Shown: positions 34,691 through 42,403 of the stretch, in pieces | Numbering within the stretch: the first letter of the stretch is position 1 | Layout: every line of letters starts with the position of its first letter | Notes under the pieces: generated by a model | Database searches by the model: none | What the model was told of the DNA's origin: nothing | Seen by the model: the letters and a program-made list of their open reading frames with translations, nothing else | Assembly: GCF_024054565.1 (NCBI RefSeq) | Contig: NZ_JAMXLR010000055.1 | Coordinates: 301,535-365,534, forward strand | Source: Aeoliella straminimaris | Lineage (GTDB): Bacteria > Planctomycetota > Planctomycetia > Pirellulales > Lacipirellulaceae | Direction of reading: 5' to 3' | Length of the DNA stretch: 64,000 nucleotides | Position numbers and translations under genes: made by a program

Positions 34691-34894
34691 CCCATTTAAT
34701 AATAAGGACTTACGAACGACCGCCGTTTCGTTACCAGCTGAGTTTTGGGACCATGGATGTAAATACCCAAGATGTGGGGCAAAAGCTAGTGGCAAAACAA
34801 TCGAGCTTCCGGTGGTTTAGGCAGATCGAGCGGCCGTCACGAGTGCGATAGAATCGCTACGGAACACCCCACCAATCAGGACGAGCCCCGCCCC

Positions 34895-35926
34895 ATGAAA
34901 GCCCTGCTACTGACCGCCGCGAAGCAACTGGAACTCACGGATGTGCCGCTGCCCGATATTCTGGATGACGAAGTGCTGATCCGCGTGGCGGCCTGCGGAA
35001 TTTGCGGCAGCGATGTCCACGGCTACGACGGCAGTACCGGCCGGCGAATCCCGCCGCTCGTCATGGGTCATGAGGCGGCGGGCGTCATTGAGCAGGTAGG
35101 GCAGGGGGTTCGCGATTTCAGAGTGGGCGAACGGGTAACGTTCGACTCGACCGTCTATTGCGGCCAGTGCGACTTCTGCCAGGCTGGCAAAGTTAATCTT
35201 TGCGACAACCGCCAGGTGTTGGGCGTCTCGTGCGGCGACTATCGGCGTCACGGTGCGTTCGCCGAATACGTGACGGTGCCCGCTCGGATCGTCTATCGAC
35301 TGCCGGATTCGCTTCCTATGGAACACGCGGCGCTGATCGAAGCGGTGTCGGTTGCGGTGCACGCGGTGAATCGTTCGGAGGTTGCGGCCGGCGATACGGC
35401 TGTAGTGGTGGGCGCAGGGATGATTGGCCTGTTGACCATTCAGGCACTGCGGGCCGCCGGCGCGGGGCAAGTGGTGGCCACCGACCTGGACGACACCCGC
35501 CTGGAACTGGCCAAACAGTTGGGCGCAAGCGTCACGGTTAATTCGCAGCAACAAGATCCCGTCGGGGTGGTGCAAGAGCTCACATCCGGTCGAGGCGCCG
35601 CGGCAGCATTCGAAGCGGTGGGGGCGACCGAGCCCATTGCGGCGGCCATCCACTGCGTTGCCAAAGGTGGCTCCGTAACGTTAATCGGCAACGTAAGTCC
35701 CCAGGTCGAACTTCCACTGCAAGCGGTGGTAACGCGAGAGCTAACGCTGTACGGATCCTGCGCCTCGCAGGGCGACTATCCGCGATGCATCGAACTGATG
35801 GCCTCGGGCGCTATCAACGTGGCGCCGCTGCTTACCGCGCAGGCACCGCTGGAAGATGGCCCACGCTGGTTCGAGCGTCTGTACGCCCGCGAACCTGGCC
35901 TGATGAAAGTCGTCCTCACCCCTTGA
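34895..35926 (+). CDS. Zinc-dependent medium-chain (sorbitol/threonine-type) dehydrogenase
   Basis: 343 residues. Catalytic-zinc ligands are in ACGICGSDVHG and VMGHEAAG; the structural zinc Cys cluster is YCGQCDFCQAGKVNLCDN. The nucleotide fold is AVVVGAGMIGLLTIQAL near residue 170, with an acidic residue in ATDLDDTRLE that favours NAD. The family oxidises polyols or sugar alcohols. It is followed 12 bp later by an SDR, so the pair probably acts in one sugar-acid or polyol pathway. Confidence 0.85.
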   Translation: MKALLLTAAKQLELTDVPLPDILDDEVLIRVAACGICGSDVHGYDGSTGRRIPPLVMGHEAAGVIEQVGQGVRDFRVGERVTFDSTVYCGQCDFCQAGKVNLCDNRQVLGVSCGDYRRHGAFAEYVTVPARIVYRLPDSLPMEHAALIEAVSVAVHAVNRSEVAAGDTAVVVGAGMIGLLTIQALRAAGAGQVVATDLDDTRLELAKQLGASVTVNSQQQDPVGVVQELTSGRGAAAAFEAVGATEPIAAAIHCVAKGGSVTLIGNVSPQVELPLQAVVTRELTLYGSCASQGDYPRCIELMASGAINVAPLLTAQAPLEDGPRWFERLYAREPGLMKVVLTP

Positions 35927-35938
35927 TGGAATAGCTTG

Positions 35939-36730
35939 ATGTCGCACAACGCATTTGATCTTTCGGGCAAGGTTGCCATTGTCACAGGCGCCAGCCGGGG
36001 GCTGGGCCAGCAATTTGGTCGTGCGCTGGCTGCCGCCGGCGCCGATCTGGTGATAACGAGTCGCAACCCGGAAGACATGACCGACTTTGTCGCCGAAATC
36101 GAAGCCGGCGGCCGGCGAGCCGTACCGCTCGCGCTCGACCTGCGCGACGAATCGAGCATCACGCAGTTTGCGTCCGCCGCCATCGCTGCCTATGGCAAGA
36201 TCGACATCCTGGTGAACAACGCAGGCTGCAACGTCCGCAAACCGGCACTCGAAGTAACCTGGGACGATTGGAACCTGGTGCTCGATACGAATCTTCGCGG
36301 AACGTTCTTCGTCGCCCAGGCCATCGGCAGGCACATGGTCGAGCGAGGTTACGGGCGGATTATCAACATTGGCTCGGTCACGTCAGTGATGGGCTACGCG
36401 GGGCTTGCACCCTATTGCGCGAGTCGCGGTGGTGTGAAGCAACTGACCATGAGCCTGGCCGACGACTGGGGCCGGCACGGTGTCACAGTGAACTGCCTGG
36501 CCCCGGGCTGGTTTCGCACCGAGCAGAACAAGGTGCTGTACGAGAACGAGCAGTGGGTCGACTACCTGAAGGATCGCATTCCGCTGCGCCGACCTGGTCA
36601 GCCGGGCGACTTGGCGGGATCCGTTGTGTTCCTGGCCTCCGACGCCAGCGAGTACATCACGGGGCAGACGCTACTAGTCGACGGAGGTATCAGTACCGGC
36701 GCCACCAAGGCCACACTCGATGACGTTTGA
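35939..36730 (+). CDS. Short-chain dehydrogenase/reductase, gluconate 5-dehydrogenase-like, with Lys-to-Arg change
   Basis: 263 residues from ATG 35939. TGASRGLG (17-24), NNAG (93-96) and catalytic Ser146 and Tyr159 are at standard spacing (13). The YxxxK lysine is replaced: Tyr159-Cys-Ala-Ser-Arg163 (codon CGC). The C-terminal segment ASEYITGQTLLVDGG is typical of the gluconate/2-dehydro-3-deoxy-gluconate 5-dehydrogenase group. It is 12 bp downstream of a polyol dehydrogenase. Whether Arg163 supports catalysis is unclear; it may be a subfamily feature. Confidence 0.85.
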   Translation: MSHNAFDLSGKVAIVTGASRGLGQQFGRALAAAGADLVITSRNPEDMTDFVAEIEAGGRRAVPLALDLRDESSITQFASAAIAAYGKIDILVNNAGCNVRKPALEVTWDDWNLVLDTNLRGTFFVAQAIGRHMVERGYGRIINIGSVTSVMGYAGLAPYCASRGGVKQLTMSLADDWGRHGVTVNCLAPGWFRTEQNKVLYENEQWVDYLKDRIPLRRPGQPGDLAGSVVFLASDASEYITGQTLLVDGGISTGATKATLDDV

Positions 36731-36750
36731 CTCGAAGCCTTGATCGCGGG

Positions 36751-37737
36751 TTACTCGGCGGGCAGTTCCCAGCCAAGCTGCTCGGTGTCGGCCACGAATA
36801 CGGTGCCATGCCGCGGATGCTGGACGGGGAACTCGAGTTGGTCGGTCTGGTCGCGCCAGGACTCGAGATCGTCGGACTCCGCCAGACCATAGTGATGCTT
36901 GGTGTAGCAGTCCCAGTACAACAGCCACTTGCCATGCCAACGCACGAGCGACGCCCCCTCGGCCCAACTATCGGACCGCACTGGACTGCCCGGCCCGACG
37001 ATGGGACCAGAGACTTTTTTGAAGCTGCGGGGAGAGATCTTCGGCGGACTGAATGCCAGGCGAAGGTTCTTGCCACCACGCTCGGGCGAAACTTCGCTCT
37101 TTACACTCGTCACCCAACGCTCGTTCGGCTCGTCGTACACCATGAACCCATCGATCATGCTGTAGTTTTGATCCTCGACCAGCAGTTCTGGCTTGGAGAA
37201 CGTCTGAAAATCCTTGGTGCTGAGGTAGTACATCCGGTGGTCGCCACCGTGCCGATCGGCACTGCCATCGTCGTCGTTCAGTTCGCTAGGCAAGGTGGAG
37301 GCCCACGCGATTTTAAAGTCGTCGGCTACGGGGTCGTGGAAAAGTTCCGGGGCCCAGATGTTGTTCGGTTGCTCCTGGCCTTCAGGGAAGGGCTGAATCA
37401 TTTGCGGCTCGCTCCACTCCACCATGTCCTGCGAGTTGGCATAACCCAGGACATTGCCGTTCCAGTTGGAGGTCCACACCATGTGAAACAGCCCATCGTG
37501 CCACACCACGGAAGGATCGCGGGTGAGACTCTGCCCCTTCCAGCGTGGCGGTCGGAAGATGGGTTTGCCATCGTTCAGCTTGTAGAACGTCCGTCCGTCG
37601 CGACTGGCGGCCAGGAACACGCCATTCTCGCCGTTGGAGTCGAAGTAGGTAATGAGCAGCACTTGCTCGGCAGTGGCCGAGGCGGAAGACAACAGTGCGG
37701 CGAGAATGAAAACGATGGTAGCGGGAAGATATCGCAC
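36751..37737 (-). CDS. Secreted five-bladed-propeller glycosidase (GH43/GH32-like)
   Basis: 328 residues from GTG 37737, chosen because GAGGAG lies eight bases upstream and a signal peptide follows (LPATIVFILAALLSSASATA). Translation further upstream has no coding character. Propeller features: SLTRDPSVVWHDGLFHMVWTSN, NIWAPELFHDP, EGASLVRWHGKWLLYWDC. RDPS supplies an Asp and APELF a Glu in positions like those of GH43 and GH32. It belongs to the arabinanase/levansucrase/invertase superfamily; the substrate is unknown. Convergent with the SDR gene. Confidence 0.78.
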   Translation of the reverse strand: MRYLPATIVFILAALLSSASATAEQVLLITYFDSNGENGVFLAASRDGRTFYKLNDGKPIFRPPRWKGQSLTRDPSVVWHDGLFHMVWTSNWNGNVLGYANSQDMVEWSEPQMIQPFPEGQEQPNNIWAPELFHDPVADDFKIAWASTLPSELNDDDGSADRHGGDHRMYYLSTKDFQTFSKPELLVEDQNYSMIDGFMVYDEPNERWVTSVKSEVSPERGGKNLRLAFSPPKISPRSFKKVSGPIVGPGSPVRSDSWAEGASLVRWHGKWLLYWDCYTKHHYGLAESDDLESWRDQTDQLEFPVQHPRHGTVFVADTEQLGWELPAE

Positions 37738-37798
37738 GGCCTGGCTCCTCGAGAATCCAAAAGTCTGCCGACCATTATACCGGATCACGCGGCCCGTA

Positions 37799-38530
37799 CT
37801 ATTCGAGTACCAGCAACAGCGCCATGTGCAATGGATAGAACCAGTACCACCACCAGCCGGTGCGCATCCAGGTCGGTGCGTCCCAGGCGAAACGAGTACC
37901 GAACCACAGGATCGTGGCCCACGCGGCGGACTCTGCGCCGAACGCCACGCCCCACCAGGTTGCAAAGGGCCACAAGTACACGGCGAACGACGCCGCCGAC
38001 ACGCTCGCTAGCCACCAGCGCCGTCCCGCATGATGCCCCAGCACCAGCAGCCCCACGGACCATGCACCTCCCTCGAGAATCACATCGCTCCGCCACCACT
38101 CGACACCTGCGAGCGCCGCAACGACGAGCACCACTTCGGCGGCGCGTCGTTCAGCCAACAAGACCACCAGCCCCAACGTGAACAGAATGCACAACGTGTC
38201 GGTCATCCAGAATGCGCTGTACACTCCTTGCGCTACGATACCGACCAGAAACAGCCTGGCCGCGTACTTCTCGCGACTGCTTGTGCGCTCCAGCCCCGCG
38301 AGCAACAGCAGAAAGAACCCGGGAATCGCTGCTCGCCCAAGCAATCGCCATCCCATGCCGCCGCCAAAAATGATGGCCGCATGGTCGACGACCATCGATG
38401 CCACCGCCAGCAGCCGTACAACAGCCCAATTCACCGCACCCACTCGACACGCAGCCAACCAAGACTCCGGCATTCTCCCCATGCTGCCCACTGCATGATC
38501 GTGAATCTCGAAAACTGTACGATGCTTCAT
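37799..38530 (-). CDS. TraX-like integral membrane protein
   Basis: 243 residues with about eight hydrophobic helices. The opening VVRLLAVASMVVDHAAIIFGG and RLLGRAAIPGFFLLLLAG, and the end WWWYWFYPLHMALLLVLE, match the TraX family, related to membrane O-acyltransferases. In F plasmid TraX acetylates pilin; chromosomal members have no known substrate. No conjugation gene is nearby. Confidence 0.75.
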   Translation of the reverse strand: MKHRTVFEIHDHAVGSMGRMPESWLAACRVGAVNWAVVRLLAVASMVVDHAAIIFGGGMGWRLLGRAAIPGFFLLLLAGLERTSSREKYAARLFLVGIVAQGVYSAFWMTDTLCILFTLGLVVLLAERRAAEVVLVVAALAGVEWWRSDVILEGGAWSVGLLVLGHHAGRRWWLASVSAASFAVYLWPFATWWGVAFGAESAAWATILWFGTRFAWDAPTWMRTGWWWYWFYPLHMALLLVLE

Positions 38531-39013
38531 GCCAACGGCGGCTCGCAGGTTGCGAGACTGGAATAGCGGATGGATCCAGCGCAGGCTGGAGGACCCTCTA
38601 TTTTAGCATGCGGACCGGAGCGCGTTATGCGCATGAGGTGCCCCACAAGCCACATTTCGTTGCGGACTGCCACCATCGCACTAACTACCTCCAGGAACCG
38701 TACACGCCCACGGCAGCGGTGGCACGCATCCGCGGAGGCCTGGAAATCTCGTCACTCCACAATCCTGCCAAGGTTGCTTCAATAGTTAAAAGGTTGACAA
38801 GTGCCAGGAGCCGCCAGACAATGGTCTCACTCTTCTGCCGCGACACTGCAGGGATTCGTTGAGTCCCGGTAGCGAGAAACCCGGTTGCACCTTGCGCCAG
38901 CAAGTGTTCAATTCGCGCTGCGTGACTCTTCGTGCCATCCGCCTTCGGCAGCGGTTGCCATAGCGATGAGACCAGACTCGTTTGCATTCCCTCTATTCAC
39001 CGGAGCGAGAGCT
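38531..39013. other. Intergenic region without a supportable gene
   Basis: 483 bp between the TraX-like gene and the secreted NTF2-like protein. Reading frames exist on both strands but show no conserved pattern, signal peptide or fitting start. The last 15 bases provide the GGAGCGAGAG ribosome binding site of the next gene. Confidence 0.35.
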
Positions 39014-39952
39014 ATGAAGCGGCATGTAATCCTGGGCCTGTGGGCCATCGCGGTTTGTCCACTCGCTGGCCAAGCACAAGAACCGGACGAAGACGCCGCT
39101 GCGGTGGTGCGGCAGCGACTTACGTCGTACGTGGAAACCTTCAACCAAGGTGACGCGGCGCCGGTGGTGGAATATTGGACAACCGATGCGGTGTCGGTTC
39201 AAGAAGAATCTGGCGAGCGGACCGAAGGCCGTGAAGCATTGCTGACGGAGTTCAAGCGGTTCTTTGAGGACTTCCCAAATGCTCAACTGACCGGCGCGGT
39301 CGAGCACGTGCAGATGGTGGGCGATGATGTTGCCATCGCCGAAGGGGACGTTACCCTGATCACGGGACCTGGGGAACCGACACAGGCCATCTTTACCGCC
39401 GTGCTGAAGAAGCAGGGCGGCAAGTGGCTGATTGCCAGTTCGCACGAACGCGATCTCCCCACCCCACCTACTCCCTACGACGCCCTGAAAGAACTGGAGT
39501 GGGCCGTGGGTACCTGGCAAGATCAGATCGATGGCGCCACGGTGACCTCAACGGTCCGCTGGTCGCCCAGCCAGGCTTTCTTGCTTCGCTCCTACCACGC
39601 CCAGTACGAAGACGGTGAGGATGCGTCCGGGACACAGGTCTTTGGCTGGGATCCGCTAGCCAAGCAGATTCGCACCTGGACATTTCACTCTGATGGCACC
39701 TTTGGCGATGGCACCGTGTCGAACAACGGCGACGAGTGGATCATCAAAATGAATCAGATACAAAGCGACGGCACCCTGGCGTCAGGGACCACCGTGATTA
39801 CCAAGATCGATGACGATACTCTGCAAGTGCAGAAAATCGGTGAGTCGCTCGACGGCGAACCTTTACCCTCTTCCGATCCGGTGACTGTCGTGCGGATTGC
39901 GGATGAGCAAGCTCCTGCAACAGAGACTCCCCAAACGGAAGGAGCTTCGTGA
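39014..39952 (+). CDS. Secreted SnoaL/DUF4440-like (NTF2-fold) protein
   Basis: 312 residues from ATG 39014, which has GGAGCGAGAG just upstream and starts a signal peptide (HVILGLWAIAVCPLAGQAQ). Residues 28-155 are an NTF2-fold DUF4440/SnoaL-like domain (RQRLTSYVETFNQGDAAPVVEYWTTDA; GGKWLIASSHERDLP). The second half (DALKELEWAVGTWQD...) is a beta-rich lipocalin-like domain. This pairing recurs in planctomycete secreted proteins. The stop overlaps the next gene's ATG by one base, indicating an operon. Confidence 0.75.
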   Translation: MKRHVILGLWAIAVCPLAGQAQEPDEDAAAVVRQRLTSYVETFNQGDAAPVVEYWTTDAVSVQEESGERTEGREALLTEFKRFFEDFPNAQLTGAVEHVQMVGDDVAIAEGDVTLITGPGEPTQAIFTAVLKKQGGKWLIASSHERDLPTPPTPYDALKELEWAVGTWQDQIDGATVTSTVRWSPSQAFLLRSYHAQYEDGEDASGTQVFGWDPLAKQIRTWTFHSDGTFGDGTVSNNGDEWIIKMNQIQSDGTLASGTTVITKIDDDTLQVQKIGESLDGEPLPSSDPVTVVRIADEQAPATETPQTEGAS

Positions 39953-41964
39953 TGCATACTGGTAATACATCGTCACGCATCGGGGTCATCTCGATTGCCT
40001 TTGCATTAGTACTGATGATCGCCGATGACAGCCTGGCTGTCGGTCGCGGGGGTGGAGGCAAGGGGGGAGGCAGAGGTGGCGGCCGCCCGGCCGCCTCGCG
40101 CGGCGGAGGAGGGGCGAAACGTCCCGCTCCTCGCCCCAAAACCAGCATGCCCAAAATGGGTGGTTCGTCGAGGAAGCCAAGCCGACCCTCAGCGAGCAGG
40201 CCCAGTACGAGTCGTCCAAAATCCCGGCCGAGTGCAAGTCGACCTGCGCAGCGTCCCAATATCAGCAAACCAAGTGGTGGGCTCAAGCCAAGCAGCCGGC
40301 CTGCCAGCCGCCCCAACCGGGGCTCGCGTCCTAATTACAGTTCGCGACCCACAACACGCCCGGGAAGTTCTCGACCGAGCATGTCTCGGCCCAGCACATC
40401 TCGCCCCGCCTACGCTCAACGACCGAACACCAGCTTGCCCAGCATCGGTTCGCGACCTGGTGGAGGTCGTCCTTCGGTGGCGCAGCGACCCAACAACCAG
40501 CGTCCTAACGTTGGCACGCGTCCATCGACGCGTCCTGGATCGAATCGCCCAAATATTGGCAACAAGCCCGGGAGCAATCAGCCAGGTCTAGCCGGCCGCC
40601 CGGGAGCCAACCGACCGGGAGGAACGAACCGGCCCGGTTCGCGACCAACTCCCGGTGGAATCGGCGACTTCCTGGGACTCGACAGGCCGGTACGTCCTGG
40701 CGGCGGCAGCGGTGGCTTGGCCGGTGGTGGCAACCGGCCAGGCGCTGGCAATCGTCCAGGCCGTCCCACAACGCTCCCTGGCGAAATCGGCAATCGGCCA
40801 GGCCGCCCCGGTACTGGTGGCGACCGTCCTGGCAGACCTGGCGCCGGTGGGGATCGGCCCGGCAGACCTGGCACTGGTGACCGTCCAGGTCGACCCGGCG
40901 CTGGTGGGGATCGGCCCGGCAGACCCGGCACTGGCGACCGTCCAGGTCGACCTGGCGGCGGTGGGGACCGGCCCGGCAGACCCGGCACTGGTAACCGCCC
41001 CGACCGACCCGACTGGATTGCTGGTGGCGGCAACCGACCAGGCAGACCAGATCGCCCCGGCCGACCGAACCGGCCCAACCGACCGAATCGCCCCGGAGAT
41101 GGGTGGTGGGACAATGGCGGCATCCACAACCGTCCAGGATGGGCAAATCGTCCAGGGTGGAACAACGTACACGACCGTTGGCCGCGGCCGGGACGTCCTG
41201 GTTACGGCATGGGCAACTGGGTCGACCGACACCCGGGCCGCTACGCTCGCTGGAACAATTGGGGAGACAATGTTCGAGTGAACTTCAACAACTTCAATTA
41301 CTACAACAACTTTTTCACCCCCACGTGGTGGGCCGGCCATTACCACGGCATCGGCGGCTGGCACTACGGCTACTGCTTCGACCGCTACCCTTCAAGCTAC
41401 TGGTGGACGGTGCCGACGTTCGCGGGTCTGAGCAACTGGTTCACCTGGTCTGCGCCTGCCACGGTTTGGCAAGAGCCGATTTACTACGACTACGGAGCAG
41501 GTGGCAACGTCTACTACGAGAACAACGCGGTCTACGTCGACGGCCAAGTAGTTGGCTCGCCGCAAGACTTCGCCGCAAGTGCTGCAGCCCTGGCAACGGT
41601 CGACCCGCCAACCACGCAGCAGGCTGCGGAGGAGGCAGACTGGATGCCGCTGGGGACGTTTGCCGTATCCTCCAGCCAAAAGGAAACGGAGCCCACGCGC
41701 TTTGTGCAACTGGCGGTGAACAAGGAAGGAATCGTCAGTGGCACCCTCTACGACGAATCCACCGATATCACCCAAACCCTGCTGGGACAGGTAGATAAGG
41801 AAACTCAACGAGTCGCCCTGAGAGTTGGCGACAGCGAGGACATCGTCATCGAGACGGGTCTCTACAATCTCACTCAGCCAGAAGCCCCCATAATGGTGCA
41901 CTACGGCCCCGACCGGGTCGAAAACTGGTTGCTGGTGCGGCTGGAGAATCCTGACACCGAGTGA
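39952..41964 (+). CDS. Secreted Arg/Pro/Gly-rich surface protein
   Basis: 670 residues from ATG 39952. A signal peptide (ISIAFALVLMIADDSLA) is followed by a very basic low-complexity region (30-385) rich in Arg, Pro, Gly, Ser and Asn, with tandem GDRPGRPG units. A Trp/Tyr-rich region (390-510: WWDNGG, WWAGHYHGIGGWHYGY, PSSYWW) follows, then a globular C-terminus (540-670). Databases label similar planctomycete proteins as mu-protocadherin-like cell-surface proteins; this is a compositional label, not a function. Co-transcribed with the NTF2-fold gene. Confidence 0.75.
   Translation: MHTGNTSSRIGVISIAFALVLMIADDSLAVGRGGGGKGGGRGGGRPAASRGGGGAKRPAPRPKTSMPKMGGSSRKPSRPSASRPSTSRPKSRPSASRPAQRPNISKPSGGLKPSSRPASRPNRGSRPNYSSRPTTRPGSSRPSMSRPSTSRPAYAQRPNTSLPSIGSRPGGGRPSVAQRPNNQRPNVGTRPSTRPGSNRPNIGNKPGSNQPGLAGRPGANRPGGTNRPGSRPTPGGIGDFLGLDRPVRPGGGSGGLAGGGNRPGAGNRPGRPTTLPGEIGNRPGRPGTGGDRPGRPGAGGDRPGRPGTGDRPGRPGAGGDRPGRPGTGDRPGRPGGGGDRPGRPGTGNRPDRPDWIAGGGNRPGRPDRPGRPNRPNRPNRPGDGWWDNGGIHNRPGWANRPGWNNVHDRWPRPGRPGYGMGNWVDRHPGRYARWNNWGDNVRVNFNNFNYYNNFFTPTWWAGHYHGIGGWHYGYCFDRYPSSYWWTVPTFAGLSNWFTWSAPATVWQEPIYYDYGAGGNVYYENNAVYVDGQVVGSPQDFAASAAALATVDPPTTQQAAEEADWMPLGTFAVSSSQKETEPTRFVQLAVNKEGIVSGTLYDESTDITQTLLGQVDKETQRVALRVGDSEDIVIETGLYNLTQPEAPIMVHYGPDRVENWLLVRLENPDTE
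40798..41010 (+). repeat. In-gene tandem repeat encoding (G)GDRPGRPG units
   Basis: About seven units of 21 to 24 bases encode GGDRPGRPGA/T variants inside the surface protein gene. Units differ by one Gly codon and a few synonymous bases, the pattern expected from slippage or unequal exchange, so unit number may vary between strains. Confidence 0.75.
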
Positions 41965-42403
41965 ACGGTGCTCCGCGAAAACCGAGACGGTGCCACTTGT
42001 TCGTTAGGGCAGGGTGGCCGGACTGCGCGGGGCTTAGTCACTGGCAACTGACTAGCGTTTGATGCCCACCAGAATGGACATCTTGCCCGCGGCGACAAAC
42101 TGGCGGCTCAGCGAGTTCGCAGAAAGCCAAACTGCAATCGATGAGCGCAAGTTTCAGAGGACCAAGCCCAACTTGTACAATCAACCTTCCCCGCTGTTGT
42201 GCCCGGTTTATGGATCGCGTCCTAAGCATGCTGTGCTGGAACACCGTTTGCGCCAACCCTACGCCTCTGCCACCTCGCGGCGGAAACACGCGTCAGCATG
42301 GCTGGGGCCGCTTGCTAAGAGAATGCACCGAGAGGAGCCGCTATGGAAAGGAAGGGCGCATCTCCCCATCAGCGACTATGACCTCGGTGAACCTCCTCTG
42401 GCA
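41965..42403. other. Intergenic region between convergent genes, nothing recognised
   Basis: 439 bp. A plus-strand reading frame from 42059 runs 87 bp into the antisense of the VWA gene but has no recognisable domain or ribosome binding site and was not accepted. No clear terminator hairpin with a T tract was found. Confidence 0.35.

Noticed and set aside
34438..34695. Two overlapping minus-strand small frames in the hairpin-rich gap
   Set aside because: They have no domain and cover the hairpins; coding character is absent. Treated as structured non-coding sequence instead.
38685..38987. Minus-strand frame containing ATGFLATGTQRIPAV
   Set aside because: It loosely resembles the ATGFEPATS artefact that comes from tRNA 3' ends, but the DNA cannot be folded into a tRNA and no integrase is next to it.
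40505..41364. Long antisense and out-of-frame reading frames inside the R/P/G-rich surface gene
   Set aside because: The repeat composition keeps all frames open. Only the plus-strand frame starting at 39952 has a signal peptide, a structured C-terminus and an upstream coupled gene.
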